DNA of 64,000 nucleotides from an uncultured Bacteroidaceae bacterium (GCA_905235575.1 CAJOLZ010000009.1:20155-84154), one strand, 5' to 3'. Positions 36,512 to 45,644 are shown, numbered from the stretch's first letter. Program-made: numbers and translations. The notes: generated from the sequence alone by a model not told the origin.

Positions 36512-36642
36512 CACCGTTCATCCGCTGTTGTGCCGCCCTTTTTTGTCCCTTGCCGAAACGCACCGTGCTTTTCATCGTGTCGCACCACGTTGCGTTGGCC
36601 GTCGCACCACGTTGCGACAGGCGTCGCAGCACGGTGCGTTTT
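36512..36642. repeat. 131-bp direct repeat, right copy (contains hairpin repeat f)
   Basis: One mismatch against 33618-33748. The 36-nt hairpin core is at 36603-36638 and is followed by TTTT. It fills much of the 332-bp gap 36405-36736, whose remainder holds the terminator and the HD gene promoter. Confidence 0.85.
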
Positions 36643-36724
36643 TAAGCAGAGCGAATCAAGCGCATTTCTCATCCTCCGAAACCATTTTCCGACAGCAGGA
36701 TTTCCGTTTCACACCAAAAAGTAG

Positions 36725-36732
36725 TAACTTTG
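36725..36732 (+). promoter_or_regulatory. -7 element overlapping the HD gene start
   Basis: TAACTTTG ends only four bases before the ATG at 36737. A transcript from it would be leaderless or would begin inside the annotated start. This favours the in-frame ATG at 36746. Confidence 0.5.
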
Positions 36733-36736
36733 CTGC

Positions 36737-37276
36737 ATGAACCCGATGGAATTGATACACCGGTACTATGCCGACGAACCAGCTCTGGAGCACATTCTGA
36801 CGGTGCACAGCCGCCAGGTGGCGCAACGGGCGTTGCAGGTGGCTGTCTCTCACCCCGAACTGCAGCTCGACACCACCTTCCTCTACGAGGCTGCCATGCT
36901 CCACGACATCGGCATCCTCCGCTGCGACGCGCCCGGCATCGAATGTCACGGCACGGAACCATACATCCGTCACGGCGTAGAGGGAGCCGATATACTGCGT
37001 CGCGAGGGACTTCCGCGTCATGCCCGCGTGGCTGAACGTCATACCGGCACGGGTCTTACTCGCGAGATGATAGTCCGCCAGCAACTGCCACTGCCCCCGT
37101 GCGACCTCGTTCCCGAGACGACCGAGGAACGTGTGATATGCTATGCCGACAAGTTCTATTCGAAAAGCCGGCTGGAGGTGGAGAAGACGCCCGAGCAGGT
37201 GATGCGCAGCCTGGCCAAGTTCGGCGACGAATGTGCCGCGCTCTTCATGCAGTGGCACCAGATTTTCTCCATCTGA
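36737..37276 (+). CDS. HD domain-containing hydrolase
   Basis: A 179-aa protein. The HD metal motif is visible as His24, then LHDIGI with His56-Asp57 and later Asp in YADKF. Such proteins are phosphohydrolases for nucleotides or related phosphates, and the substrate here is unknown. The start may be 36737 or, because the promoter element lies so close, 36746 (MELIHRYY). It is followed 172 bases later by lptD with its own -7 element. Confidence 0.88.
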   Translation: MNPMELIHRYYADEPALEHILTVHSRQVAQRALQVAVSHPELQLDTTFLYEAAMLHDIGILRCDAPGIECHGTEPYIRHGVEGADILRREGLPRHARVAERHTGTGLTREMIVRQQLPLPPCDLVPETTEERVICYADKFYSKSRLEVEKTPEQVMRSLAKFGDECAALFMQWHQIFSI

Positions 37277-37412
37277 AAATCGGACAGCAATCGCCCTCGC
37301 CATCCACGTTCAGACCTATTCTTTCCCTGCGACATTTCCTAAAATTCATTAAAAACGGGGCGCGACGGCAAATCTCTCGCCCCGCGCCCCCGAAACTCTC
37401 AACTTTTCTTTG

Positions 37413-37420
37413 TATTTTTG
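37413..37420 (+). promoter_or_regulatory. -7 element for lptD
   Basis: TATTTTTG fits the -7 consensus. Transcription would begin close to 37427, which argues against any start codon before that point. Confidence 0.45.
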
Positions 37421-37448
37421 CACCTTGGTATATAGTGTACATCTGAGA

Positions 37449-40298
37449 TTGAAGACTAAGGCGTTAATTCTGGTGGCTGCATTGCTGGTGCCCTCGCTGC
37501 TCTTCTCGTTTGCGGGAGGAGCCCCTGCGGTGTCCCGTCCAGTAGCGTGGATGGCTGCGCCCGACACCGATTCGGTGGCCACCATACCTCAGCAACCTGA
37601 CTCTATACCTCAGAAGCCTGACACTACGGTTCAGAAACTCGACACCATTCCGCTGAAGGGATACACCATCTTACCTGACACAACCGAGACGGACACGGTT
37701 CAGACCGACTCGGTGCGCAGCAAGAGTGCGCTCGATGAGCCCGTGTCGTATTCGGCCGAAGACAGCATCACCTTCGACTACGGACGTAACCGCGCCCAGC
37801 TTTTCGGCAGCAGCAAGGTGAACTACCAGAATCTGGAACTTACGGCCGAGGAAATCGCCATCGCCCTGGACAGTAGCGTGGTGCATGCCACCGGCGCGGC
37901 TGATTCGCTGGGAAACACGTTCGGGAAACCCGTCTTCAAGCAGGGAGAAGACCAATACGAGCCCGACCGCATCAGTTATAACTTCAAGACACGTAAGGCC
38001 TTCATTTCCAACGTATATACCGAACAGGGCGAAGGTTTCATGATATCGCAGGACGGCAAGCGCGACTCGATGGGCGTGATGTATGTCCAGAACGCCAAGT
38101 ACACCACCTGCAACGCCCCACATCCGCATTTCTATCTCGCCTTGACACGCGCCAAGGTGCGTCAGGGCAAGGACGTCGTCTTCGGTCCGGCCTATCTGGT
38201 GGTCGAGGATGTCCCGCTGCCCCTCGCCATTCCCTACGGCTTCTTCCCCTTCAAGAGTTCCTATTCGAGCGGCTTCATCATGCCCACCTATGGCGACGAG
38301 ACAAACCGCGGCTTCTATCTGCGCGACGGTGGCTACTATTTCGCGATAAACGACTATGTGGACATGGAGGTGCTCGGCGAAATATACACGAAAGGCTCGT
38401 GGGGCCTCTCTACACAGAGCACCTACAGGAAACGTTACCGCTACAACGGAAGTGTCTACATAAACTATCAGAACACGAAAGAGGGCGAGAAGAATATGCC
38501 TGACTATGCTGTGCGCAAGGACTTCAAGGTGACATGGTCTCATCGTCAGGATGCCAAGGCTAATCCCACGCAGAACTTCTCGGCCAGTGTCAATTTCGCT
38601 ACCAGCAGTTTCGAACGTAACAACCTCACCAGCATGTATAACCCCGAGAGCTATACGCAGAGCACCCGCACCAGCAGTATCTCGTACAGCAAGACGTTCA
38701 ACAGCATCGGTCTGACACTCTCCGGTGGTCTCAACCTCTCGCAAAACATGCGCGACAGCATGATCTCACTCACCATGCCAACGCTCAACATCTCGCTCAA
38801 CCGCTTCTATCCTCTGAAACGCAAAAAGATGGTGGGCAAAGAACGATGGTACGAGAAGATATCGGCTTCGTACACAGGTACGCTAACCAACAGCATCAGC
38901 ACGAAAGAAGACAAGCTGATGCACAGTTCGCTGGTGAAGGATTGGAAGAACGGAATGCGCCATCAAGTGCCCATCAGCGCCACGTTCTCAGTCCTCAACT
39001 ACATCAACATAACCCCCTCGTTCAACTTCACCGACCGCATGTATACGAACAAAATCATGCAATCGTGGGACGACGAGGCACAAAAAGTGGAACGCGACAC
39101 CATCTACGGCTTCTATAACGTCTACAATTACGACATGAGCGTCAGTGCCAGCACGAAGCTCTACGGTACGTACACGCCACTCCCGTGGTTCGGTGGCAAG
39201 AAGATACAGGCCATCCGCCACGTCTTCACGCCTTCCATCCGTTTCAGCTACGCACCTGACTTCAGCCAGTCGCGTTTCGGATTCTACGACTCTTATGTCC
39301 GCACCGATGCCAGCGGAAAAGTATCCACCGTCACCTATTCGCCCTTCAGCAGTGGCAGTTACGGCACCGCAGGCTCGGGAAAGACAGGAAGCATCAGCAT
39401 GGACATATCGAACAATGTGGAGATGAAAGTGAGGACCGACAAGGATTCCACAGGAGTTCGCAAGATAAGTCTTATCGATGAACTTGGCAGCTCGCTCTCG
39501 TACAACATGGCAGCCAAGACACGTCCCTGGAGCGACCTCACCATGCGTCTCCGACTGCGCCTCACGAAGAGTAAGACTTTCTCCATGAATGCCGTCTTCG
39601 CCACCTATGCCTATCAGTTCGATGAGAACGGACGCGTCTATGTGGGCGACCGAACGGAGTGGTCATACGGACGTTTCGGTCGTTTCCAAGGCATGAGCCA
39701 GAGCTGGTCGCAGACGTTCAACAACGAGACTTTCAAGAAATGGTTCGGTTCGGAACGCAAGAAAAACAAAAATACTGCCCGCGATGATGACGAATACGAC
39801 GAAGACGAGGAGTACGAAGACGACGTGGACCCCGAGATGCAGAACGTCGACCCCGACCGTGCACGAGGACGCAATGGAGGCTCATCCAAAGGCAAGGACG
39901 AACTGGACGGAGACGGCTATCTCCGCTTCAGCCTGCCGTGGAACTTCACCGTCAGCTACAGCGTATCGATGCGCGAGAACACCTCTGCACGTATTCGCGA
40001 AAAGCGGATGCGCTATCCTTACAAACTCACACACACACTCAACTTCTCGGGCAACCTCACCATCTCCAAGGGATGGCGAATCAACTACAGCTCGGGCTAC
40101 GACTTCAACTATCACAAGCTCAGCATGACCACGGCTTCCATCAGTCGCGACCTTCACTGCTTCACCATGAGTTGCTCTGTCGTACTTCAGCCCTACACCA
40201 GTTACAACTTCACATTCCAGTGCACCGCCGGCACGCTTGCCGATGCCCTACGTTGGAAGAAACAGAGTTCTTACTCCACCAACATCGACTGGTATTGA
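37449..40298 (+). CDS. lptD: LptD-like LPS assembly outer-membrane protein
   Basis: A 949-aa protein from a TTG start at 37449, chosen because a clean signal sequence follows (KTKALILVAALLVPSLLFSFAGG) and earlier starts overlap the promoter. A Thr/Pro/Asp-rich linker with QxPD repeats occupies about 30-95. The OstA-like jellyroll begins near DSITFDYGRNRAQLFGSSKVNYQ. A long beta-barrel follows, starting near AIPYGFFPFK. An acidic Asp/Glu insert lies around 790-810. It inserts lipopolysaccharide into the outer leaflet, with LptE as partner. Confidence 0.92.
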   Translation: MKTKALILVAALLVPSLLFSFAGGAPAVSRPVAWMAAPDTDSVATIPQQPDSIPQKPDTTVQKLDTIPLKGYTILPDTTETDTVQTDSVRSKSALDEPVSYSAEDSITFDYGRNRAQLFGSSKVNYQNLELTAEEIAIALDSSVVHATGAADSLGNTFGKPVFKQGEDQYEPDRISYNFKTRKAFISNVYTEQGEGFMISQDGKRDSMGVMYVQNAKYTTCNAPHPHFYLALTRAKVRQGKDVVFGPAYLVVEDVPLPLAIPYGFFPFKSSYSSGFIMPTYGDETNRGFYLRDGGYYFAINDYVDMEVLGEIYTKGSWGLSTQSTYRKRYRYNGSVYINYQNTKEGEKNMPDYAVRKDFKVTWSHRQDAKANPTQNFSASVNFATSSFERNNLTSMYNPESYTQSTRTSSISYSKTFNSIGLTLSGGLNLSQNMRDSMISLTMPTLNISLNRFYPLKRKKMVGKERWYEKISASYTGTLTNSISTKEDKLMHSSLVKDWKNGMRHQVPISATFSVLNYINITPSFNFTDRMYTNKIMQSWDDEAQKVERDTIYGFYNVYNYDMSVSASTKLYGTYTPLPWFGGKKIQAIRHVFTPSIRFSYAPDFSQSRFGFYDSYVRTDASGKVSTVTYSPFSSGSYGTAGSGKTGSISMDISNNVEMKVRTDKDSTGVRKISLIDELGSSLSYNMAAKTRPWSDLTMRLRLRLTKSKTFSMNAVFATYAYQFDENGRVYVGDRTEWSYGRFGRFQGMSQSWSQTFNNETFKKWFGSERKKNKNTARDDDEYDEDEEYEDDVDPEMQNVDPDRARGRNGGSSKGKDELDGDGYLRFSLPWNFTVSYSVSMRENTSARIREKRMRYPYKLTHTLNFSGNLTISKGWRINYSSGYDFNYHKLSMTTASISRDLHCFTMSCSVVLQPYTSYNFTFQCTAGTLADALRWKKQSSYSTNIDWY

Positions 40299-40370
40299 GA
40301 TGTCCCGACGCTTATCTGCTTTAGAATATCTTAGAACGATAATACGTAAACAACCCCAAAAATAAAGAAA

Positions 40371-41075
40371 ATGAAAACGCTAAAAACCCTTTCCATTCTT
40401 TTCGTTGCTGCCTTTATGCTGGGCGCATGCGACAACGACAATGAACAGCACCTCCTCCAGATGGACCATCCCAAGACCTATGGACTTCTCTATGCCGACC
40501 AGACACGTGACAGCGTCGCTTTCTACACCTTCGACACCTGGAAGGTAGCGCCCGATGATACCCCATGGATAAAGGTTGATGGCGAGACGCAGATTGACAA
40601 GACCTATGGACTTCTCGTACTTTATTCCATCCCTCTCAGCCTCGAACCCAACACAACCGGGAAGACACGCCGAGGCTACGTACGCGTGAATACCTACGAA
40701 TACGAGGCCTACGCCTCCTACGTCCAGCTCGGTTTCCTCCGCATCACACGTCCGATGGCCACTCCCACCAGCTACATCTCGGAGTATAGCACCATTCCCC
40801 TCGAGGCTAATTTCACGCTTCAGGACAGTGCCTCCTTCACCGTCGACTCCCTCTCCTTCGTCACTTACAACCCCTGGACGCTTCGTTTCAAGGGCGAGTC
40901 CAACCCCACGTGGATTACACCTGCTCAGACCGAGGGTGCGGAAGGTCGCAGTCAGGTGACGCTCAACCTCGTTCCCAATACGACCGATACGCCGCGCGAG
41001 GCTACGCTCCTGCTCACCAGTGGTGCTGTAACCAGCGAGATAACCGTGCGGCAACTGGCTCGAAAGGACGACTAA
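40371..41075 (+). CDS. BACON-like domain lipoprotein
   Basis: A 234-aa protein with a lipoprotein signal (FMLGAC, Cys20). The C-terminal half looks like a BACON/Ig-type beta sandwich (WTLRFKGESNPTWITPAQTEG...ATLLLTSGAVTSEITVRQLA). Such domains are common in Bacteroidetes surface proteins and are thought to bind carbohydrate or mucin. The N-terminal half may be a second, weaker copy. It lies 72 bases after lptD on the same strand. Confidence 0.75.
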   Translation: MKTLKTLSILFVAAFMLGACDNDNEQHLLQMDHPKTYGLLYADQTRDSVAFYTFDTWKVAPDDTPWIKVDGETQIDKTYGLLVLYSIPLSLEPNTTGKTRRGYVRVNTYEYEAYASYVQLGFLRITRPMATPTSYISEYSTIPLEANFTLQDSASFTVDSLSFVTYNPWTLRFKGESNPTWITPAQTEGAEGRSQVTLNLVPNTTDTPREATLLLTSGAVTSEITVRQLARKDD

Positions 41076-41114
41076 ATCCGACGTATCTGAGTTCGTGAGT
41101 TTATAAGCTTTCCC

Positions 41115-41777
41115 ATGATCGATCTCTTCGAAGACTTCCACCCCGAGACGCCTTTCACCGACCGCGTTCTCTGTGTGCTCGGCACTTTTCGGCAGAGCCC
41201 CCGCGCCCTGCAGCAACGGCTGCGCGACATGGGAGCCGACTATAAACCCTCTACACGTCTGAGCCGAAACGTCCACTATCTGCTCCTCGGGCAAGACCCA
41301 CCGCAGGACCAGATGGATTATCTGCAGACGCTCGCTTTCAACGGCTATCATCCGCGTGTCATACGTCAGGACGAGCTCGACGATATCCTCGCCGGGCACT
41401 ACACGCCCTACCTCGTTCCCCGCGAAATCCAGAAAGACCTGCGTCTCACCGCTGCCCACTATGAGCAGCTGCACGTGGACTACACCCAGGGGCTCAATCC
41501 TCTCTACACACGCGAACTTTACGTGGCACCCGATACGCAGACGCCCCAGCGGCGTCTCTATCAGATGCTGGGCGACCGTGGCATCTACGCCAATCCGCGC
41601 ATCGACGACACCACCGACGTGCTCCTCATCAGCGAGACCACTCTCCAGAACCTGCGCCAAGGCAACCTCGACCCAGTGGCACAATACATCGAGCAGACTT
41701 ACAACGCCAGCCGCGCACAGGCCTATCGATACGTGATGACCACCGAACCCGAGTTGCTTGCTTTTCTGGAGGGCTGA
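41115..41777 (+). CDS. BRCT-like domain protein
   Basis: A 220-aa protein. Residues 15-95 (RVLCVLGTFRQSPRALQQRLRDMGADYKPSTRLSRNVHYLLLG...) follow the BRCT pattern seen at the end of NAD-dependent ligases. The C-terminal half (about 130-215) may be a second, diverged copy. No catalytic domain is present. It could bind DNA ends or phosphopeptides. It lies 39 bases after the BACON-like gene, and a hairpin repeat with a T-run follows. Confidence 0.65.
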   Translation: MIDLFEDFHPETPFTDRVLCVLGTFRQSPRALQQRLRDMGADYKPSTRLSRNVHYLLLGQDPPQDQMDYLQTLAFNGYHPRVIRQDELDDILAGHYTPYLVPREIQKDLRLTAAHYEQLHVDYTQGLNPLYTRELYVAPDTQTPQRRLYQMLGDRGIYANPRIDDTTDVLLISETTLQNLRQGNLDPVAQYIEQTYNASRAQAYRYVMTTEPELLAFLEG

Positions 41778-41837
41778 GAATACCTCTCTGCGGAGTACCA
41801 CGCTTCTACGCCCGACGCACCACGGTGCGAAGGGCAA

Positions 41838-41873
41838 CGCACCACGCTGCGACAGCCGTCGCAACGTGGTGCG
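41838..41873. repeat. 36-nt hairpin repeat, copy g, with T-run
   Basis: CGCACCACGCTGCGAC, loop AGCC, GTCGCAACGTGGTGCG, then TTTTTT. One mismatch in the stem. An extra palindrome CGCACCACGGTGCG precedes it (41816-41829). Its place between the convergent BRCT-like and phospholipase-D genes suggests it may end transcription. Confidence 0.75.
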
Positions 41874-41910
41874 TTTTTTGAATGCTTTAAATCCAAATGA
41901 ACGATTCGGG

Positions 41911-43137
41911 TTAAAGCGAGCTGCGTATGGGGGTGAACAGCCGTCCGACAAAACGTGTTCCGGTTGAAAAACGCTCCTTCCACACCTCGGGCGTGAGGAG
42001 GAAGCAGTGTCTTTCGATGTCCTGACGGAAGATTTCCTGAAGCTGGGCTGTGGTTGTCTGGTCGAAGATGAAAGCGCTCACTTCGTAGTCGTTGCGCAGC
42101 GAGCGGCCGTCCATGTTCGTGGTGCCGACGAAACAGAAGTCGTTGTCTATCATCATCTCCTTCCCGTGATGGAACCCATTCTCATAGTAGTATATCTCGG
42201 CACCGCGTTTCATCAGTTTGTGCATTTCAATGGCCTGCACGTTCTGTGCCACGGGCGCATCGCCATTGTATGAAACCATGAACTGGAGCTTCACACCACG
42301 TTGCAGCGCACGATATAGCGCCTGACGTACGGTGCGTGTGAGGGTAGAGTAGGGGTTCACAATCTGGATGCACTCTTGTGCGTTGTCGATGGCAGCGGCT
42401 ATGGCATCCCGCATGTTGCTGCTCTGTTGGTTCGGCATTCGCGACACCATGGCCATGGAAATGTCTCCGTTGGGCAGGAAGTTCGAGGCCGGAGCATCGG
42501 GCAGGAATTGCCCTGTGACGTCGTACCACATCACGTTGAAGATATGTTCGTAGCCTGCCACGATGGGACCCGAGAGTCGCATGTGCATGTCGCGCCACTC
42601 GCCGATGGAGGGTTTCCCATACAGGTAGTAGTCGGTGATGTTCATTCCGCCGGTGTAGGCGCAGTGCCCGTCGATAACAACTATCTTGTGGTGGTCGCGG
42701 TGGAAGAGGTGGTTCACCCACGGAAAGCGCATTTTGTCGAAGGGGAATATCTCTACCCCTTGGTTGCGCAGCGTGTCGAGCATCGCCCTACGCAGCGGCA
42801 GGTCGCTGTATTTGTTGCCCACATCGTCGAACAACACTTTCACGCTCACTCCCTCTTTCACCTTGCGCGCCAGCAGCAGGAAAAGCTCGCTGCAGATGCT
42901 GTCATCCTGAAATTTGAAGTAATCCATGTGGACGTACTTCTGCGCCTGACGTATCTCCTCGAAGAGTGCATCGAACTTCACCTTTGCCGTAGGCAGTAGT
43001 TCCACGCTGCAGTCTTCGTAGAAAGGCACGCCCAGCGCGCGCAATGCCACCCGGGTTTCTTGTCGGGAGCGTTGTGCGGTCAGTGGTACTGTGCCCGTCA
43101 GGAGGGCAAGGATTATGAGGAGGAGTTTGTGGCGCAT
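41911..43137 (-). CDS. Phospholipase D / cardiolipin-synthase-like protein, exported
   Basis: A 408-aa protein with two HKD motifs. The first is H149-x-K151...D156 (HHKIVVID). The second is in the C-terminal half (HGKEMMID). Both are followed by the usual GG/GT-N motifs. The two half-sites join phosphatidyl groups in cardiolipin synthases. Here the two N-terminal helices of classical Cls are replaced by one cleavable signal (MRHKLLLIILALLTGTVPLTAQ), so the enzyme should act outside the inner membrane. It begins one base after the kdsD stop. Confidence 0.9.
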   Translation of the reverse strand: MRHKLLLIILALLTGTVPLTAQRSRQETRVALRALGVPFYEDCSVELLPTAKVKFDALFEEIRQAQKYVHMDYFKFQDDSICSELFLLLARKVKEGVSVKVLFDDVGNKYSDLPLRRAMLDTLRNQGVEIFPFDKMRFPWVNHLFHRDHHKIVVIDGHCAYTGGMNITDYYLYGKPSIGEWRDMHMRLSGPIVAGYEHIFNVMWYDVTGQFLPDAPASNFLPNGDISMAMVSRMPNQQSSNMRDAIAAAIDNAQECIQIVNPYSTLTRTVRQALYRALQRGVKLQFMVSYNGDAPVAQNVQAIEMHKLMKRGAEIYYYENGFHHGKEMMIDNDFCFVGTTNMDGRSLRNDYEVSAFIFDQTTTAQLQEIFRQDIERHCFLLTPEVWKERFSTGTRFVGRLFTPIRSSL

Positions 43138-43138
43138 C

Positions 43139-44089
43139 TCAAATCATGCAGCGGAAGTTGTCCACAACGCCCATCAGCTGTCCGTTTCCGTCGGTCACCA
43201 GTACGGCATGTATCTTTCGTTCGTTGAGGATGTCAAGTATCTCGTTGACCTTTGCAGTGGGGGCCACGCAGATGGGTTTGGGTGTCATGGCCTGCTCGAC
43301 GGGCAGGTTGAAGAATCGCTCCTGCAACTTGTTCACTGCGCGGCGAATGTCACCGTCGGTGATGATGCCCAGAATTTGCTGTCCGTCGATGACGATGCCC
43401 AGTCCGAGCATGCCGTTGCTGATGCGTATGATGGCCTCTCCCAACTTCATGTGTGGGGCGAGAATGGGCAGGTCTTCGGTGCGCATCACGTCCTGTGCGG
43501 TGATGAGCAGTCGGTGTCCCAATGCGCCTCCGGGATGATAACGTGCGAAGTCGTCTGGCCCGAACTTGCGTGCTTCCATCAGAGCGCATGCCAGTGCGTC
43601 GCCGATGGCAAGTGTCGCGGTGGTGGAACTGGTGGGTGCCAGGTTGAGCGGACAAGCCTCCACTTCCACACGCACGGTGATGTGACACGTGGCATAGCGT
43701 GCCAGCAGTGACGATGCGTTGCCCGAAATGCCAATGAGTGGTATGTGTCGGTCGAGCAGGAAGGGCACGAAGCGCAGCAGTTCGTCGGTCTGGCCGCTGT
43801 TGCTGATGCCCACTACGATGTCGTTTTGTGTGATGACGCCCAGGTCGCCGTGGAAGACATCGAGCGGATTGATGTAGAACGACGGTGTTCCGGTGCTGCT
43901 CAGGGTGGCTGCTATCTTGGCTGCAATATGTCCGCTCTTGCCTACGCCGGTCAGGATTACCTTGCCCGTGCAGGCCAGGATGAGGTCTACGGCTTTGTCG
44001 AAGTTTTCGTCTAACTGGGGTATTAGGTCGAGGATGGCCTGTGCCTCGTCGCGCAGGCATTTCTCTGCAATCTGTCGGTTGGGTGTCAT
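43139..44089 (-). CDS. kdsD: KpsF/GutQ-type arabinose-5-phosphate isomerase
   Basis: A 316-aa protein. The SIS sugar-isomerase domain (GVGKSGHIAAKIAATLSSTGTPSFYINP, HGDLGVI) is followed by two CBS domains. It makes arabinose 5-phosphate from ribulose 5-phosphate, the first step to Kdo of lipopolysaccharide. Its ATG overlaps the kdsA stop (ATGA), so the two enzymes are made together. This pairing strongly supports the KdsD role over GutQ. Confidence 0.94.
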   Translation of the reverse strand: MTPNRQIAEKCLRDEAQAILDLIPQLDENFDKAVDLILACTGKVILTGVGKSGHIAAKIAATLSSTGTPSFYINPLDVFHGDLGVITQNDIVVGISNSGQTDELLRFVPFLLDRHIPLIGISGNASSLLARYATCHITVRVEVEACPLNLAPTSSTTATLAIGDALACALMEARKFGPDDFARYHPGGALGHRLLITAQDVMRTEDLPILAPHMKLGEAIIRISNGMLGLGIVIDGQQILGIITDGDIRRAVNKLQERFFNLPVEQAMTPKPICVAPTAKVNEILDILNERKIHAVLVTDGNGQLMGVVDNFRCMI

Positions 44090-44838
44090 ATAAGGGTCTT
44101 GATTACGTTTTCCAGATCGGAGAGGCGCAGCATGTTGGGGCCGTCGCTCAGTGCCACGTCGGGGCATGGATGCACCTCGAAGAAGTATCCCGTGGCACCG
44201 AAGGCTTTGCCGGCCAGGGCCATCGCTGGCACATATTCGCGGTTGCCGCCCGAGTGGTCGCCGCCGCCGCCGGGCTGTTGCACGGCATGGGTGCAGTCCA
44301 TGATTACGCGTGGACATATCTGCTTCATCTGCGGAATGTTGCGGAAGTCCACCACCAGCGTGTTGTAGCCGAACGAGTTGCCGCGCTCGGTGAGCCATAT
44401 CTCGCGTGCTCCGGCTTCGAGACATTTCTCGTAGGGATGACGCATCTCGGGCGCGCTCAAGAACTGAGCCTTCTTGATGTTCACGATGCGCCCCGTCCGC
44501 GAAGCAGCCATCAGCAGGTCGGTCTGCCTGCACAGGAAGGCCGGAATCTGCAGCACGTCGGCCACCTGCGCAACCACTTCGGCCTGATACGATTCGTGAA
44601 TGTCGGTCAGGATGGGCAGCCCGTAGCGCTCCTTGATGTCGGCGAGCACTTGCAGTCCGCGTTCCATTCCCGGACCGCGATACGAGTGGATGCTCGTGCG
44701 GTTGGCCTTGTCGAACGACGACTTGAAGTATATCTCGATGTCGTATGCCTTGCGAAGGCGTGTCAATTCGCACGCCACTTGCTGCATTATCTCGTCGGCC
44801 TCTATCACACACGGACCGGCAATGAATATGGGCTTCAT
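44086..44838 (-). CDS. kdsA: 3-deoxy-8-phosphooctulonate (Kdo-8-P) synthase
   Basis: A 250-aa TIM-barrel enzyme that condenses phosphoenolpyruvate with arabinose 5-phosphate. The start at 44838 gives MKPIFIAGPCVIEA. KSSFDKANRTS, TDIHE and DCTHAVQQPGGGG are signature motifs. It is the first gene of the kdsA-kdsD-phospholipase-D operon and has a full consensus promoter 27 bases upstream. Confidence 0.96.
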   Translation of the reverse strand: MKPIFIAGPCVIEADEIMQQVACELTRLRKAYDIEIYFKSSFDKANRTSIHSYRGPGMERGLQVLADIKERYGLPILTDIHESYQAEVVAQVADVLQIPAFLCRQTDLLMAASRTGRIVNIKKAQFLSAPEMRHPYEKCLEAGAREIWLTERGNSFGYNTLVVDFRNIPQMKQICPRVIMDCTHAVQQPGGGGDHSGGNREYVPAMALAGKAFGATGYFFEVHPCPDVALSDGPNMLRLSDLENVIKTLI

Positions 44839-44864
44839 GAAATGCTTTCTTCTTTTTTGCGGCG

Positions 44865-44896
44865 CAAAGTTACTAATAAGCGCCGAGAAAAACAAA
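44865..44896 (-). promoter_or_regulatory. Promoter for the kdsA operon
   Basis: TTTG (44896-44893), a 20-base spacer, TAACTTTG (44872-44865) on the minus strand. Confidence 0.75.
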
Positions 44897-45013
44897 CCTC
44901 GCACCCCATTTTCTAACCATAATATATTTATAGGACGAATGTGCTCATGGTCGGAATTCGTGGCAGAATAATTATTTTTTCCTCATCTTAGTGCCGTTCT
45001 CACCCAAAAGCAC

Positions 45014-45021
45014 TAACTTTG
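45014..45021 (+). promoter_or_regulatory. -7 element for the MaoC-like gene
   Basis: TAACTTTG, 39 bases before the ATG at 45061. No clear -33 match. Confidence 0.5.
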
Positions 45022-45060
45022 CAGCGAAAACATGTGTAACCATTCAAGACAAGACAGACT

Positions 45061-45528
45061 ATGAGTAAGGTCGTGATTAACTGCTACGAGGACTTCCTGC
45101 CCTTCGTAGGACAGTCGCTGGGAGTGAGCGATTATGTGGAAATTACGCAGGAACGCATCAACCAGTTTGCCGATGCCACCCTCGACCACCAGTGGATTCA
45201 TGTCGATCCCGAGCGTGCCAGCCGCGAGAGCCCCTTCGGCACAACCATCGCCCATGGCTATCTGACACTCAGCATGTTGCCCTACATGTGGGACCAGATT
45301 GTGGAGGTGAACAACCTGGAACGAATGATGAACTACGGCATGGACCGAATGAAGTTCAGCCAGCCCGTGCTGAGCGGTCAGCATATACGCATGACCGCGA
45401 AGCTGGAGGATGTGGCCAACCTGCGCGGCGCCATCAGAGTGAGCATCCGTTTCACCATCGAGGTGCAGGAGACGGGCAAGAAAACGCTCGAGGGAACTGC
45501 TACCTTCATCTACTACTTCAAGGCGTAG
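45061..45528 (+). CDS. MaoC family (hot-dog) dehydratase
   Basis: A 155-aa protein. ITQERINQFADATLDHQWIHVDPERA with FGTTIAHGYLTLSMLP is the hydratase-2 motif with catalytic Asp and His. The family hydrates enoyl-CoA or enoyl-ACP esters; the substrate is unknown. It is a single gene with its own promoter and no acyl-CoA neighbours. Confidence 0.92.
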   Translation: MSKVVINCYEDFLPFVGQSLGVSDYVEITQERINQFADATLDHQWIHVDPERASRESPFGTTIAHGYLTLSMLPYMWDQIVEVNNLERMMNYGMDRMKFSQPVLSGQHIRMTAKLEDVANLRGAIRVSIRFTIEVQETGKKTLEGTATFIYYFKA

Positions 45529-45591
45529 GTGCTGGGATGAAATGTTTACATCTCAAGCGTTCTATTTTGAAGGAAAACTCTTCGGACTCCG

Positions 45592-45644
45592 ATGCAACGT
45601 GCTTTTCGGGCTGACGCACCACGGTGCGTTGACCCGAAAAGCGT
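45592..45644. repeat. Hairpin repeat, nested variant h
   Basis: GCTTTTCGGG (45601-45610) pairs perfectly with CCCGAAAAGC (45633-45642). Inside, CGCACCACGGTGCG (45615-45628) forms a second perfect palindrome. The inner part is shared with the other hairpin repeats. The outer arms are found only here. Confidence 0.6.
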
